A stretch of 64,000 bases of DNA from Brassica napus. Lineage: Eukaryota > Streptophyta > Magnoliopsida > Brassicales > Brassicaceae. Position 1 is the first letter of the stretch, and each line of letters opens with the position of its first letter. The DNA lies in contig NC_063448.1 of the NCBI RefSeq assembly GCF_020379485.1, positions 50,291,218 to 50,355,217 of the forward strand, given 5' to 3'. The notes beneath the pieces were generated by a model, which saw only the letters and a program-made list of their open reading frames with translations, ran no database searches and had not been told where the DNA came from. Of the stretch, positions 33,703 through 46,364 are shown in pieces. The position numbers and the translations under genes are program-made.

Positions 33703-36698
33703 ACAAAGTTTGGAATCTTTTAATAGGAGAAAAGAAAACAGAGAGATATTATTGTACGTACACCTTTATTTGATGAATGATCAATCAATGCATCCACCAA
33801 AGTGGAACAACAGTGTTAGATGACCAAGAAATATTGTTTGCTCTGAGAATAGGCAAACCATACGAGAGTGTAGGACCTATTCTCATCAATAGCTCCAATT
33901 CCAATCTTGTGTCAAAACTTTTTCTTTGAGAACCAAAGACTATATATGGTTTGAATTTAACTGTTGTAATGTTTCTATTAATAGGAAAAAAAAGAGAGAT
34001 TTTTCTTTTTAAACAAGAAAAAGAAAGACCTGAAAGAGACAATCTATCTTCTACGATGGCGATAACTTCAAAGATATAAAGAGAAACATTTACAGATGAG
34101 GTGATTAAACTGATGAAGATTATTAGTTGCTACCTAACAGGTTTCTATAACCTTTATGATTGCTTTTTTTTTTTTTTTTTTGTAACACTCCTTTATGATT
34201 GCTTTATCACCAAATAATTAGACCAATGCTTTCCGTTGGAAACACAAACAAGAGACCAAATCTACCAGTCAATTCAGCTTTACATAGTTATTACAAATCT
34301 TCAACATATCCATCGATATATATAATATATTTGAGAGAGAGAGAGAGAGCATTAAAAATGTTTTTAACCAAAACAAAAACAACGAAAGACATTGAACAGC
34401 AATGTTCAGAAAAGTGTAGCATGTGTGTTTGAGTTTTTGCGACTGTTTCCAGTTCATATCGGTAAGCTTCATTCTTCGTCCATTTTTTTTTATCAACCTC
34501 TTCATCCACTTTGTTCATTATTTTGGTTATTGGCGTATATAATTGCGTGTGTTGGATGTGTACCTATATATATATATACGTTGATGAGTATGTTGTATGT
34601 TATATGCATCTCTATGTATGTATTTCATGTCTATATACTCGATTTATTTATCGGTTACGATGTTCTTCTTTGCTGGAATATTGTTTCTTTTGATTGTTTT
34701 TTTTTTTTTGAAAAGATGTTTCTTTTGATTATTTTAGTCACATCACAAAGTTGCACTTTCTTGACGATTTTTCTTTTAACCTTGGGACAACGATAAATCT
34801 TATCAAGTATCCAGCAGTTTATTAATGAGATATCTAACTATAAATTAAAATTTCTTAAAATACATATTCTGAGTTATATTCCATAAGAACGATCATTTTA
34901 TTTTATGTCTATATATGGTTGTGCCAAAGAATTTCAGTTATACATTTATTTAATTTTGCTGCTGTGAATGTGATGTGAACCGAAGGGTCAAAGAGAAGGT
35001 TAGGTCGGAGCAGAATAATCGCATGCAAAGATGTTCGTTTAAAGTCAACGTCTGTAAACGTCTATCAATCTAACGGCTCTTATTTGAAACGATTAATTAT
35101 ATCGGCATTATTCTTTTTTTTTTTAAGTCAACGTCCGTAAGCTTGTTCTTTTTTTTTTAGCAAAATTATTAGTGAAGGTAAAGTTCTCCTATTAGAACTT
35201 TTAAGAGACTCTAAGAGAGTATTCAATTAGTCTAATTAATTATTTTTAATTAAAATTTATTATTAATTTACAATATACTATAATAATGATATTTTGATGT
35301 TAATAACCTCATTTTGAGAACTTATTTGGTTGATCTAACCGCACTCGGGGCCGGCTTGGATAGGAGGCGAGCGGTGCGATCGTCTCGGACCCAATCTGTT
35401 GTCTTCCTATTTCTTAATAGATAAGAGTTTGATTTTTTTTAAAAAATTCAAGTATATTTTAATATTAAAAATATGAAACCCATTTTTTTATATGAAAGTA
35501 TTTTTTTTATTTTCATAGATTTACTTTTAAAAATACTTGTATTTTGAAAAAAAAATCATATATCTATCAGATTTTTTAAAGAAAAATAATAATTTAGAAA
35601 TTAATTTTTTTTTTACTCAGAGCCATGACACCATTGAGCCGGCCCGAGTACACTGATCAATCGGCCCCTTCTTTGCTGTAATTAACAACGTTTGTTTCCT
35701 TGGAGTTTTTGCGTAGCGTTAATTTGGAGCTTAGTGTGAAACCAACGTGGTGTTCTTTTCGATTTAACGGGATTATAACGGGAGAACACACACATGTCAA
35801 TCACCAGCGATTATGATAAAGTAAGTAAGCATAAGACTGTTAAACGGTGGATCTGTAACTGCATAATGAAACGCATGCATATACATTATAAAGTTATAGT
35901 AAGGAAATATTATATAATCGTTAATAGACACTGTTCTATATACATAAAGGAAGATATATGTGAAGCTAGGATCAGTACTTAAGAAACTTTGAGTATTCAA
36001 CTTATTATACAGCCCATATATACTGATTAATCTATACATGTTTGTACGTACATGTGATAATGCTTGATAAACAGGATTAAGAGAAATACTTGAGAAGGTT
36101 TTGAGTTTTGATTATAATTTAGCATTACACACGGAAATGGAATTTTTTCCATTAGTATGTAAAAGTTTCCCGAATAGTGGGGGCTAGTAGCTTTTTATAT
36201 ACATTACAGATGGACTGCAATTGCTTGATGGAAATTAAACAAATAAAAAAAGATCGCGTCTATAATGTAAGACATTTTGTAACCTGTGTTTAGTTAAGAA
36301 TTAAACACGAATTTTATTTCACTTCCACTACAATATTACACTACTCACAAAGACGATGATATGTAATATATATGTAGACTAATTAATAAGACTGTTTGTA
36401 AGGACCTTATGAAAGCTTTATAACTAAATTAATTATTAGCATGCATTAGGCATGAAAATATCATGATCTGCGAGAAACAAGAGATTAATATCCACACATA
36501 TATTTTTTTTTTAACTTTATCCACATATATTTACGCAATGGATTATGTTATCAGTTACACATATATGAGGTATATTGTAATCACACAGAAACCACAATTA
36601 CACAACTTAGCACATATATATACCAACCTCTGAAATAACATGAGCATACTTCTCATCGAAGCATGATATATATATAAATGACATCACGATTCATCAAA
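33703..36698. other. Intergenic region between COP10 and MYB5
   Basis: The first about 100 bases are the likely COP10 3' untranslated region. A T-run at about 34167-34185 is flanked by CTTTATGATTGCTTT on both sides, possibly a small insertion with a target duplication. (GA)n lies at about 34334-34348. A hAT-like candidate lies at 35345-35655. No coding region is supported; short frames here look random. Confidence 0.5.
35345..35655. mobile_element. Candidate hAT-like non-autonomous element
   Basis: The left edge ACTCGGGGCCGGCTTGG and, on the minus strand, the right edge ACTCGGGCCGGCTCAATG form imperfect inverted ends around about 310 bp. GGGCCGGC-type ends are known from hAT elements. No 8-bp duplication is clear. 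Confidence 0.3.
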
Positions 36699-38037
36699 CT
36701 ATATATCTTCTGGTCTCTGGTCATGTCCTAAGCTCGACGAGGTTCCAACAATCTCACCGATAAAATCATGCGTCTGCAACGGCTGGGATAATATTGGAAT
36801 ATTACTATCAAAAGGATCATCATTGATAACCGAGTTCAGAAACGAAGAGAACTTGTCATCGTAACAGAAACCAAAGTCCTCATCACCAAATACGCTGACA
36901 CTGATCTTGCCAGCTCCACTCCCGCTGCTAACGGTGGTATCATCGGTGTGAGAATTAGAATTAGGCTCTAGAAGGTTTTGTCCACCGGAAACTTCTTCTA
37001 TAGGTTTACGAGTGTAGCTTGCATCAAGAGGCTTGTGGGTTTGAGGATCAATGCCCTGGCTTAAGAGTTTCTTACGGAGATGAGTGTTCCAGTAGTTCTT
37101 GATCTCATTATCAGTCCTTCCCGGTATCCTCCCCGCGATCAATGACCACCTTATAACACACAGTATATAAAAGTTATAAGCATGACTATAAACTCACAAC
37201 GATATGATTGCTTACTAGCTAATCCTATATAACAAGCGTATATATATCTCATTTTTGTTACATTTTTTCATACAAATAAACAACTCAATCACTAGAACTA
37301 TTCGCCCTAAAACCAGAAAAACTAGCTAGAACTATCTTTCCATTAAATACAGTAACAAGAATATGAAAAAGAGATTTTATTATTTTGTTGAAAAACTCAA
37401 TCAACAATCAAAGTTTATGTCTATCACAAAAAAAAAAAAACAAAACAAAACAAAGACTCGCTACATGCCTATAGTGATAAAATGATCAAAAATATGTAAT
37501 AGAATGAAATAATATTAATGTTTATGTAGAAGAAATCAAACCCTAGTTAACAAAAAAACATCACTAGTTTATGCCTAAACACACACGAACATATACATAT
37601 AAACTATAATCGTTTATGTCATGTAATTAAAATACGAATAACTTAATTAACTTTTGTAGGTAATCTGAATAACTATAGTATAAAACATATATATATATAT
37701 ATATATATATATGTTCGCACTTGTTACCAATGAGGCGATGAAGGCGGAGGATGAGATCTTCCTCGTCGGGAGCGATACCACCGCGTTTTACAGACGGCCG
37801 GAGATAATTCATCCACCGTAGACGGCAGCTTTTTCCACATCGGAGCAAGCCAGCTCTTTTAGGAAGCGATCTCCACCTTCCTTCGCCTTCTTTCTCGATG
37901 AAGCTCACAAGAATCTTGTCCTCTTCCACCGTCCATGGTCCTCTCTTCATCCCCATCTTCGTGCAACACGGTGTCGTCATTTTCTTAGCTACCGATCTCT
38001 TCCCGCTAGATGACGTCATGTCCACCGTCTTCAACAT
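36699..38037 (-). CDS. MYB5: R2R3-MYB transcription factor, MYB5 orthologue
   Basis: Exons 38037-37721 and 37149-36699 (donor AACAA|GTGCG, acceptor TATAAG|GTGG) total 768 nt (255 residues). MYB5 works with bHLH and TTG1 partners in seed-coat mucilage, trichome branching and proanthocyanidin control. The R2 repeat is [20 protein letters not shown] with [27 protein letters not shown]; the R3 repeat starts [20 protein letters not shown] and continues over the splice into [22 protein letters not shown]. The bHLH-interaction pattern ([17 protein letters not shown]) is in R3. The tail has [13 protein letters not shown] and [18 protein letters not shown], as in Arabidopsis MYB5 (At3g13540). Translation could also start at the Met seven codons in (38019). 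The intron contains a (TA)n run. There is no intron in R2. Confidence 0.93.
37686..37712. repeat. (TA)n microsatellite in the MYB5 intron
   Basis: An uninterrupted TA run within the MYB5 intron, close to the splice donor. Confidence 0.9.
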
Positions 38038-38685
38038 AGTACTTCTCTATCTCTCTTTTAGCTAGGGTTTGGTGATCTCTCTGAGTTCCTCAATTGCTTA
38101 GCTTTTTCTCAATATACTCTCTCTCCCTCTCTCTCTTCGTTATTAAGTCTTATGATGTTGCCAATGAGGCTACCTATTTTTTTTTTGGCTCACTCTCTAG
38201 TCTTGGTGTTTGGTGATTACGCGTTTGTAGACTCAATTTACTTTTGTATACTTTTTTTTTCTTTCATCTTTTAGAGTGAGTACTACTACGCAAGTATGCA
38301 TAATGGTTTCGCCAAAGCATATAACCCTTTAGCAAAATGAGTAATCTGTAACAACACGTACATATTAGTTAGCTGTCACATGTATAGAGGTGAAGACATA
38401 TGTTAGTCACTATTATTGACAGTATATTTATAAGCCTTCCCATTCAAGCTAATGAGAAACATAATTTACAGCAGTTTTAATAGTCTGTAAATCCACAATT
38501 CCACAAACATCCAAATCGAAGTTCAAGTGACCAAATAGTTCATACGTCATGGTTGAACACGTTTTGGTCCTCATACATTTCCAACAAAACTGGAAATAAA
38601 AACGAAATTGCGTTTCAAACCACCGTGTGACATAGGCGGGTTAGATGCTTTCTTAATTACTCTTACTTTTGTAGTATTAAAGATC

Positions 38686-39391
38686 GACTTATTCTTGGGT
38701 TACCCCTAGGGTGAACCTCTACGTTCACCGACCAATAGAATTGTGTTATTTCATATTTGATATCTTTTAAAAAAGGAAACAAAATATTGTCAAATTATAT
38801 TATCTTTTTAAAACTAATATGTAAAAAGAAATAAATAAAAAATAGTAGTAATTACAAAAAAAAAAAAAAATTAATGTCGTCAGCAAAACATTAAACCCTA
38901 AATCCTAATCCCAAAACCATAAATCCTAAACCCTAATTCATTGGGTAAACCCTAAACTCTAGGATAAATTTTAATTAAACTCTAAATCAAAATCACTAAA
39001 CACTAAAACACTCAAGGATTTAGGGTTTAGAGTTTTAGGGTTTAGGGTTTAGAGTTTTAGGGTTTAGTATTTTTATTTAGAGTTTACGATTTATCCAAGG
39101 GTTTAGGGTTTACCCAAAGGTTTAGAGTTTACCCAAAAGTTTAGGGTTTACCCAAGGGTTTAGGGTTTATGATTTAGGGTTTAGGGATTAGGATTTAGGG
39201 TTTACTGTTTTGCTGACGACGTTAAAAAGATTTTTTTTTATTTTTTTTATGTAACTTGTTTTTTTTTAACTTTTTATTTTAAAAGTATAATATAACTTGA
39301 CAATATTTTGTTTCCTTTTTTAAAAGATATCGAATTTGAAATAATGAAATCTTATTGGTTGGTGAACCTAGAGTGAACCCAAGAATAAATC
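38686..39391. mobile_element. Mutator-like MITE with telomere-like core
   Basis: Flanked on both sides by the 9-bp direct repeat TTAAAGATC (38677-38685 and 39392-39400), the target-duplication size of Mutator elements. The termini GACTTATTCTTGGGTT and (minus strand) GATTTATTCTTGGGTT start inverted repeats of roughly 200 bp, including GATATCTTTTAAAAAAGGAA and ACAAAATATTGTCAA. The middle is built of degenerate AAACCCTAAA units on the left and TTTAGGGTTT on the right, resembling plant telomere repeats in inverted array. There is no coding capacity. Confidence 0.85.
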
Positions 39392-39784
39392 TTAAAGATC
39401 ACATTACTTTTTTGTCAAATTCAAGATCACACTATTATAAAACCATAATTTGAGTGGGCTATAACATCCGCATATCCTCCTTAACTGTACTTGGAAATCA
39501 AAAACTATGAAAAGTGTTAAAACGTGTTGATAATACGTTCATTAATGAATACTAACCACCTCAATTTTAAAGCAATTAATTAACAATGACAGAAACTAAA
39601 TGAAAGAAGCGATTTCCCTTTAATATTTGAACCGACTTTTTTAAAAAACGATGAAAATTTCATTCAGTGTCTTAACAGATAAGGAAATAAATAGTGGGGT
39701 GAATTCGTCAAGAAAGAAAAGATAAAGGGCCCTATAAGAAAACAACAGTAGTCAATATCCAACTAAAAAACCTTACTTGAGTCA

Positions 39785-40288
39785 TGTGCAGCCAAAGCTT
39801 AGTCGCCTTTTCCAGATGTTCAACCGTGTTAAAACTTAAAAAGTAACTTGAAAACATTGTTAAGCTTCATTTTGTTCAGGAAACTTACACTGCCTTTCCT
39901 TTTTTTCTAGATACTGGAGTCCACCAATCATTTATCCACTGATTCAAATTGCTTGGCGTCAATCAAACATTTGATCCCCAACCTTGTGCTCAAGAATGGG
40001 AATCTTGTTTATCAGATTAGTGCACTGTTCAATCTGTGCAAGATAAACAAGAGGAGGCAAGAACACGCGGCTGAGAACGGAATCATACCACACCTGATGC
40101 TTTTCATCATGTCTGACTCTCCTCTAAAACAATATGCATTGCTGCTCCTATGTGATATGATGGCTCACGCATCGCAAAACTCAAGAGAGCAGTTAAGAGC
40201 TCAAGGCGGTCTGTACTTTTACCTGAGTTTGCTGGATGATGAGTATTGGTCAGTGATAGCATTAGATTCAATTGCTGTTTGCTTATAA
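39785..40288 (+). pseudogene. Remnant of a MAP3K-epsilon (M3KE1/MAPKKK7-like) gene
   Basis: A fragment from the armadillo-like C-terminal half of M3K-epsilon kinases. About 39785-39830 keeps CSQSL and the FQMFNRV region. 39911-40288 reads TNHLSTDSNCLASIKHLIPN, then LVYQISALFNLCKINKRRQE, AAENGIIPHLMLFIMSDSPL and DDEYWSVIALDSIAVCL before a stop. Small deletions are visible (the stretch between LVYQI and SALFNL is short), and the kinase domain is absent. It lies exactly where Arabidopsis has At3g13530 (MAPKKK7), so it is a decayed syntenic copy, presumably lost after polyploidy while a homoeologue was kept. Confidence 0.8.
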
Positions 40289-42884
40289 GCAAGAGCTCAA
40301 GTTCTTGAATGCAGGAAACTAATCAAGGTTTTTTATAAGTAGTATATTTTCCAAGTTCTTGCTCGTCTTTTTTCTAAACCGTGGGTGTTGAGTGACCGAC
40401 CTCTCTGCTCAAAGCACTTCACTTCAATACAGTTTTGTAAGTGTATCTTCTTGTTTTACAATTCAGCTTAGTACTTTCTTGTAAGATTTTTTTTGTGATA
40501 TGGTAACATATTCTTCAAGGTATGCAGGTATAGTAGCACAACTATGAAAGACAAAAGTAGGTCATCCGTATCCACTTTGTGTCAAAAGAGTCTCTCCATC
40601 TACACGCTCCACTGATAAAGAGTCATTCAAGAACAATCGAAATCACTAACTGGTCCATGATCAATGGCACTTGTACATTAGTAATTTTAAGCAATTTCAT
40701 TAAGTTAATTGCTAGAGATAGATTCAAGACCGTGCTATTGACACTTTAATTAATATTTCTTGAGAAGATCTCATGTTAATTTTTGTTTTTAGAGTTAAAA
40801 CTTATAAGCCCCATTGACGCTCATACACTATCCCATTGACGCTACTACACTATCTTGGTAATATATATAGTCAAACTTGCTGTTCGGTTTGGTTCAAGAA
40901 ACCGCAGGTTTAAATGTTTTTATGTGACAGGTTCTCTATGGAGATATCAGCTAAAAATACAGCAAGAATAAATGTGAACCTATAACATTGGAGCGTATCT
41001 CTATAGTCAACAAATAACAGAGATTACTCAAGCAGATAGGATCTTTATTATACGCACAAATAAAATCCTCAAAACCGCACTTCTAGAATGAATCTAAAAA
41101 GCTTTGAAGAAGAACTATGTGCGATCCCCAATTCAAGATTTAATCTAAATTTTCTGGAAAACAAAAACTGTGGAATGTGCAAAATCAAGAACAATGAAAA
41201 CACTTTAAAAACAAAAGGTGCTCAGGATTTGAATGAATGGTTGGGAAGTATTTCTCCTCAAGAAAAAATTCAGATTAACGAGATTACATAAACCCATCAT
41301 CACTGCACCAACTTTGCTATTCAAAACAAAACATTCAAGAAAACATACTGAATCTAAAGAAGATGAAAACGCAGCTATTATGTAGGGTTTGTAGAGGTTA
41401 ACCGTATTTATAGGTGTCGCATTAGGTTTCCACGCGTTTACTCGATGTTAATGGGCCTTATTACTTTGTTTGGGCCCATTATTTTGTGATAGTTAACGTC
41501 AGGCCTATAGGCTTTCGCTGCTCCACACACAAAAGACAAGATTCTGCTTTAAGACATCACATAACTAACAATCTTGAGATGAATGTTAACATGTACGATT
41601 GGGACACAAACATAAGTTGTAACTTGTAGATTACATTTGCATCCCCGCTAACGTGGTACTGAAACTCGGCAAAACAACAAAGAAAAGCACAACTGTACTT
41701 TTAGATGATTACTCAAATCAAAGTTATTTGCGTTTGCAAACGCGCAGAACAAATTAGGTTTACAATTTTGGTTTTTATCTCTAGAGAAAAAAGGATATTT
41801 GTTTATACAATTTGTACCGAAAACAAAAAGAGAGCAAATAATTGAGACCTAGATAGGTCAATAGCTGCTCGTGATTTCTTATGAGGTAAGTTATATTCAG
41901 CCAATCAAGAAAAGTTGTATTCATATTTAGCTTTTGCTTAATAGGATTGGTTTCCTTCCATCAACACTCTGTGTCATCATCCACTTTTCTTTTCGTTCGC
42001 AGGCCGTAAAGTTGAATATTGATAAAATAATTTTTTGAACATGGAGAACATTTTGGAAAGGAGGAAACACACGCAGAATATTATTGATCACACCAAAAAA
42101 AAAGTAGCGGCCACTAACAAAAGCCTTTCAGGGCATTCCTCGAAGCCACAAGCATGAACTTTAAAAAAAAAACTAATACCATCCCATATGGCTTAACATG
42201 CTAGTGTCTGCTACCATCCCATACTCCGAATATAACTTAGCTACTTAGTTGGTAGTTTGTGTCAGGTTGGTCTGAAACTTAGGTAGTGTAAAGTTAATCC
42301 GATAGGTCTTTGACGCTAAAATTAGATTGCGTTTCAACTTTTAGCTAGTTATATGAAAATCAGTATTGACCAGTTTCTTTTTTTGTAAGATTTACATTTA
42401 CTCTCATTTTTGAGTTTAATTGTAAAGTTTGATGCATTTAAGGTTGCAAAGAGATCCCTCTCGTTGTTGCCACCGTTGGGAGATTATTTGTTATATTCTG
42501 TTCTGAAAAGTTATTCCGCTAGAATATCATTGGGTAAACTCCGAGGCCATAAACATGATATATGATAATAACCACACATTTCAACGGTACCCAAAGCATC
42601 CATAGTTTCACGGCTCATATCGCATCATTGATCATACCACTCGAAGATGTGAGGTCGGTTACTATTATCATTTGTGCGGACTTTGTGGATCCCATAAGCA
42701 TATATGTAGTAATAATTACGAAACATATATAAACACAAACACTCATGCAATTACATCAAAACCCAATAATATATAATTGTCCAAATATTAGAAGCAATAA
42801 CAAAAGAACTCATACTATAAAAATAAACAGAAGTAAAGGTAAAACAAAGTATCAAACCTAACTCTATGGTATGTAGAGATCGGT
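40289..42884. other. Intergenic region before AGP12
   Basis: No gene supported. A 22-base unit CCCATTGACGCT(C/A)(A/C)TACACTAT is repeated twice at about 40811-40855. A short frame at 41088-41291 looks random. 42.73-42.88 kb is the likely AGP12 3' region. Confidence 0.45.
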
Positions 42885-43106
42885 TTAGAAGAGAAACCCA
42901 GATGCCAAAGCAACAACAGATGCAAACAATGCCGGGACGAACATAGTGGCATCAGAAGTAGGACTTGGAGCTGGAGACTCTGTCGTCTGAGCCGCCGCCT
43001 TTCCTACGGCTGAGAAAGCCACAATAGCCACCATCAACACCACCATAAGCTTCATCTTCATTGACTCCATCTCTCCTTTTTTTGTACTTTGAAGAAACTT
43101 AGTCAA
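42885..43106 (-). CDS. AGP12: Arabinogalactan peptide 12 (AGP12)
   Basis: A 73-residue frame, or 60 residues if translation starts at MESMKMK (codon 14), which matches the Arabidopsis AGP12 start and gives a proper signal peptide (LMVVLMVAIVAFSAVGKAAA). The mature backbone after cleavage is tiny (QTTESPAPSPTSDA), with Ala-Pro and Ser-Pro sites for hydroxyproline arabinogalactan addition. A hydrophobic C-terminal GPI signal follows (MFVPALFASVVALASGFLF). AG peptides sit at the outer plasma membrane and wall. Its place between the M3K-epsilon remnant and the neprosin gene matches Arabidopsis At3g13520. Confidence 0.92.
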   Translation of the reverse strand: MTKFLQSTKKGEMESMKMKLMVVLMVAIVAFSAVGKAAAQTTESPAPSPTSDATMFVPALFASVVALASGFLF

Positions 43107-43180
43107 GAGATTGTTTTGGATCGGTTTTGTTTTTGGTACGTTGATGAAGTTGTGGTGGGTGGCCTTGTGGTTTTGAAAGA

Positions 43181-43189
43181 GTATTTATA
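43181..43189 (-). promoter_or_regulatory. TATA box of AGP12
   Basis: TATAAATAC on the minus strand, about 75 bases upstream of the first ATG of AGP12 and about 114 upstream of the likelier second start. Confidence 0.55.
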
Positions 43190-46100
43190 AGCCAAATGCG
43201 GGAATGTTGATTCCTAGAGACGGGGCTATCTGTGAAATAGTTTATTACATATTTTACGTAACTTTTTAGTAAAGAAAAAGGTATCTGAATTGCAGCAATG
43301 AAAATATCAGCTCTATAGAAGAAAAAAACAATACGTACTCGTCTACAATCGATGTATGAAAGAAATATTTCAATTATATTTACATTAGTTTCTGTAAATA
43401 ATCCTAACTAGTTTGCATAAAGATTGTTGCTAGCTCTTTGAAATGTAGCCCCAGTGAATTAAATATACAACTCAATAAGCACTTAGCATATAAATATTTT
43501 GAAAATAATATTTTTGATATGTAAATGTGAATGTAAATTATACTATTCGTACATAAGAAAGAAACAAAACAGGTTGTCCAAAGATTTTGAACAGCTGGCA
43601 GAGATTGGCTGTAGCTTGGCCCAAACGATGTTGTTGTCTTTCTCAACCACTCTGTTCTTTCTTTACAACCTCACCACTCATTCATTATTAAAGTTTCATA
43701 TTCTGTTCTTTCTTTAGATACCTTAGTGTGGATGATTTATCTAGAGGTTTTAGGTTCTAGAAGATGTCTTTGACATTCATCTTGATTGAAATTCGATTTT
43801 TCATAATATGGTCAATATACAGATTACAGATGGTAAACTCTATAGACGTTCGAAACATATCTACTGCATTTTCCATTTTTATTCATTACTTTTATCAGTC
43901 TATATGACATTTCATATTCATTGTATCGAGCTTCAGGTTATAATAATATATGTATGGTCTCCACGTTTAACAATTGGCTTGTTCTAATAAAAAGAGAAGT
44001 TTAATTAAGACTGCGTATCCTTATTTTGACTCATTATTCGTGAATCTGAAGATAGCGTGTGAAGTGGGAACACGCATTACCTAGATTAAGATGAAATTCA
44101 AGAGCTTAAAAGATTGGGACTTAACTTAATTAGTTATAACATCTTTTGTGAATTTTGTAACTTCTGACAGAACTTAACTCTTAAGGTGATTGCGTAACTA
44201 AATAACTTAAACTATTGATAATGCTTTTTCCAACGTTCACATTTTCATATCATACCAAACTATGAAAATGACCAACCACCCTCTTTCCCAACCACACCGG
44301 TTTAATTTCTTCTAATGTCGGCCATTAATTTTTTTAAATCATATTAATGTACTGTTTTATACTATTTGTTTTCACTATACGATAAATAAAACTAAGCCGG
44401 AAAGCCTTTTTTTTTGGACAACTAATAGCCGGAAAGCTTGAACACCGAACATGCATTATTGTAAGCATGTGGTTTCGCTACAATGTGGCCCCAACTTATG
44501 GAACTAATTGTTGTTTTCTCCTCAGTTCCCAAACAATATGAGTTGTTCTTTTTCATTTTGCATAACAAAACATATATAAATAATACTCATGAAATCTATA
44601 TAGGTATTTTTTTGTGAAAGGGCATACCTATATAGATGTGTACTTCATACATTTCATGAATATTGGTTTTCTAGTTTTTATTAATGAAAAAGATCTTCTA
44701 TATTTATATATATATATATATATATGTACTTCATATTAACCAAAGTCAATAAACATATATATACTTGGATTAGTCTCTGGGAAGCAAACAATCCGAGCTA
44801 TATCAATCAAAAATTAACTAACATAGAAAATTAATCGTTAGAAAAGTCAGTTATTAAATACTTTTAATATTGTGAAAACCATAGTTGACATATATGCTTT
44901 ATACATAATTCCACAAACAATTAGGCTTTTTTATATCCTTTTCATTCGGTTAAAGTTTCAAATGTAAACCTTTAGCGACCAATGCTAGATTGACAACAAT
45001 GATTTCGTACACTTTTATTTTGAAAATCGAAAGTTGTGTTGGAGTTTGAATTCAATTGCTTTTTTCGGCTCTCGTGTTTATACAACCTATTTACAGTTCC
45101 TTGTTTGAAATCTTCACATATTTGCTATCTATTTCCATGCATGTTTACGTTACGGTTTTTTTTTTCAAGAGGCTGAAATAAGTACCCACAGTAATTAAAG
45201 TAAGTAACTAGCTCGTAAATAATCTTGATACTTAGCTGAACTAGCTCGTAATTTCAAACACAAACTACTAAGCATAAACTTAACGGCAAACCTTAATCTT
45301 TACGGAAGATTAAACCAAAAGATTTTGCGCGGCGTGGCTACCATAGCTCATAATGTGCAAAAGTGGACTCTGCGTACGTAAGTTTGCTTCCTCTTTGTGG
45401 TGCAACCGTTAAAAATCAGCACCGTCTGCCAGACTGCCACTTGAACCGTCACAATAGAGTAGTTGAAAACTGAAAATCACATAGTTATACTGCTGCAAGA
45501 AAACAGAAAACTGTGAACTACTACTACTATGATGGCGTGTGAGGACTCAAAACCGCCACTTTGATACATTAACTCATAAGATTAATTGTTGTGGTCGATG
45601 TAGCTACATTGATCTTGAAATATCCATCAGTCAACGCATGCACATAAAAAAACGGCACGCAAGTGAAAAGTACTGTTAACTCATCCACAGTAGTGAGTCA
45701 CTTCTAAAAGGATCCATCGTCTTATACTCTTAGTGCTTTAGCTAGGTAAAATCCACAACCATATTAGCAAAACAAGTGACATTTCTTTCTTCGTTGTTTT
45801 TTCCAGAGAAATGGTTTGCGTGTTGCGTCTGACTGAACTCACCCGTTTTTGTTGGCTGTGTAAGGTGGAGACAGCCTTGTATGTGGTGCTGACTTGAACT
45901 AAAGAAGTCAAGAGTCAGATTTTTGTGTTGCAATGAGTACAGAGAAGAGAGTTAGATGTATGAAGTTGGAGAAAGATCAAAGCTCTGTAATGAAGAATCA
46001 ACCAATTGTTTAGTTAAGCGGAAGCTAATCTCCAATTATACCTATGTAAAGCCGGACGGTAGAGTAGTGATCAAAGAGGGAACATATTAGACATACGCGT

Positions 46101-46364
46101 GAGAGAGAATGTGATATTACTTAAGCCACAACTTCACTCCCCATTCCCCCCATCTAGTTACATACTTACATGGACACTTTAATACAAAGTTAAAAATAAG
46201 ACAAACATCAAAAACTTTCCATCACCTAAGGAGAGCTTACACAATACATCATCACTAACTGAGTTTTGTTTTTTTTTCACTACAGCCATTACTACACAAG
46301 GAGGATGAAATATTACAAAGACTGAAAGAAACATAAAGCTGAGTACACACTATGCACGCCACCG
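43190..46364. other. Intergenic region between AGP12 and the neprosin gene
   Basis: AT-rich, no coding region supported. A (TA)n run lies at about 44704-44725. The last about 180 bases are the likely 3' region of the neprosin gene. Confidence 0.5.

Noticed and set aside
33785..34042. 85-codon minus-strand frame after COP10
   Set aside because: Overlaps the likely COP10 3' untranslated region and has no domain or conservation signal.
34392..34796. 134-codon Tyr/Ile/Phe-rich frame
   Set aside because: Composition reflects T-rich intergenic DNA with (TA)n runs. No coherent membrane protein or signal could be recognised.
38930..39200. Telomere-like repeats as a true interstitial telomere
   Set aside because: They are degenerate, change strand in the middle and lie inside a transposon with a 9-bp target duplication, so a chromosome-end fusion is unlikely.
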